This document shows, in pieces, positions 5,367-5,924 of a stretch of 5,924 nucleotides of DNA. Both the position numbers and the translations under genes were made by a program. Position 1 is the stretch's first letter. Each line of letters opens with the position of its first letter. The notes beneath the pieces are model-generated. The model saw nothing but the letters and a program-made list of their open reading frames with translations. It was not told the DNA's origin and ran no database searches. This DNA comes from Spirochaetales bacterium (GTDB lineage Bacteria; Spirochaetota; Spirochaetia; DTKZ01): NCBI GenBank assembly GCA_017998025.1, contig JAGODW010000106.1, forward strand, positions 1 to 5,924, given 5' to 3'.

Positions 5367-5924
5367 ATGAGTATCCACATAAGTGCAAAACCCGCGGAGA
5401 TCGCGGAAACGGTTCTTCTGCCGGGGGATCCATTGCGAGCAGAGTTTGTTGCAAAAACCTTTTTAAAAGATGCCCGATGCTACAATCGAGTGCGGGGGAT
5501 GCTTGGCTTTACAGGTACCTACCAGGGAAAACGGGTTTCCATCCAGGGAACAGGGATGGGAATGCCTTCCCTGGGAATCTATGTGCATGAATTGATACAG
5601 AGTTATGGAGCCAGACGGTTGATACGGATCGGAAGCTGTGGAACGCTGCAGGAAGAGATCCAGCTACGGGATGTAATCCTTGCTACCAGTGCTTCTACAA
5701 ACTCTGCGATGAATCGTCTGCGTTTCAAAGGGATGGATTTTGCTCCTACGGCAGACTTTCACCTCCTTTTACAGGCCTGGCAGTCGGCGGAGCGGCTGGG
5801 AATCCCTGTACGGGTCGGATCGATCCTCTCGAGCGACACCTTCTACGATGAGGAGCCGGATGCCTGGAAGCTCTGGGCCGAATATGGGGTACTGGCGGTT
5901 GAGATGGAATCCGCTGCCCTGTAC
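5367..5924 (+). CDS. deoD: Purine nucleoside phosphorylase DeoD-type, N-terminal 186 residues (cut by window end)
   Basis: This enzyme catalyses phosphorolysis of purine (deoxy)ribonucleosides to free base and (deoxy)ribose-1-phosphate in the cytoplasm, for purine salvage. The family is about 235-240 residues; 186 are visible and the frame is open to the last base. Residue numbers coincide with the mature E. coli enzyme and the known site residues are all present. These are H4, the phosphate site G20/R24 (LPGDPLRA), R43 ([11 protein letters not shown]), M64 (GTGMGMPS), R87 and S90 (IRIGSCG), F159 (SSDTFY), and E179-M180-E181 (VEMES). The catalytic Asp204 region lies beyond the edge. The correct position of H4 supports the ATG at 5367, although its Shine-Dalgarno is weak (AGTAGG). 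It is divergent from the SDR gene with 109 nt between the starts. A functional link to the transporter locus is not evident; it is most likely a housekeeping neighbour. Confidence 0.96.
   Translation, partial: MSIHISAKPAEIAETVLLPGDPLRAEFVAKTFLKDARCYNRVRGMLGFTGTYQGKRVSIQGTGMGMPSLGIYVHELIQSYGARRLIRIGSCGTLQEEIQLRDVILATSASTNSAMNRLRFKGMDFAPTADFHLLLQAWQSAERLGIPVRVGSILSSDTFYDEEPDAWKLWAEYGVLAVEMESAALY

Overview
The window (about 50% G+C by eye) holds seven protein-coding genes, two of them cut by its ends, and no rRNA, tRNA, CRISPR array or mobile element that I can see. The likely source is a spirochaete (Spirochaetota, Spirochaeta/Treponema-like). The main clue is the secreted binding protein, whose signal peptide ends in AFA|EGKQEE. 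Short Gly/Gln/Glu/Lys-rich starts after an AFA-type cleavage site are common on periplasmic binding proteins of that group. This assignment is an inference, not proof.

Left part, plus strand (1-3788): first comes the C-terminal half of an M24-family ('pita-bread' fold) protein. It is followed by a complete tripartite tricarboxylate transporter (TTT) operon in the order tctC (periplasmic binding protein), tctB (small 4-TM subunit) and tctA (large permease). A structured leader separates the M24 gene from tctC. A perfect 12-bp stem-loop sits between tctC and tctB and probably helps the binding protein to be made in excess over the membrane subunits. The operon ends at a strong intrinsic terminator that overlaps the stop codon of the convergent gene.

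Right part, minus strand (5257-3787): a classical SDR oxidoreductase gene is followed 10 nt later by a FadR/FCD-type GntR regulator. They form a two-gene operon with a recognisable sigma-70-like promoter. Divergent from it, on the plus strand, is the start of deoD (trimeric/hexameric-type purine nucleoside phosphorylase), which runs off the window end.

Reading the locus together: the TTT system would import a small carboxylate using the ion gradient, the SDR could oxidise or reduce it or a product, and the GntR/FCD regulator could sense it and control transporter and SDR. The substrate cannot be named from sequence. deoD looks like an unrelated housekeeping neighbour. The most unusual item is the M24-family protein: by my hand alignment it lacks four of the five canonical metal ligands of the fold, so it is probably not a normal metallopeptidase. 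No large unexplained system (defence, retroelement, CRISPR) is visible here.
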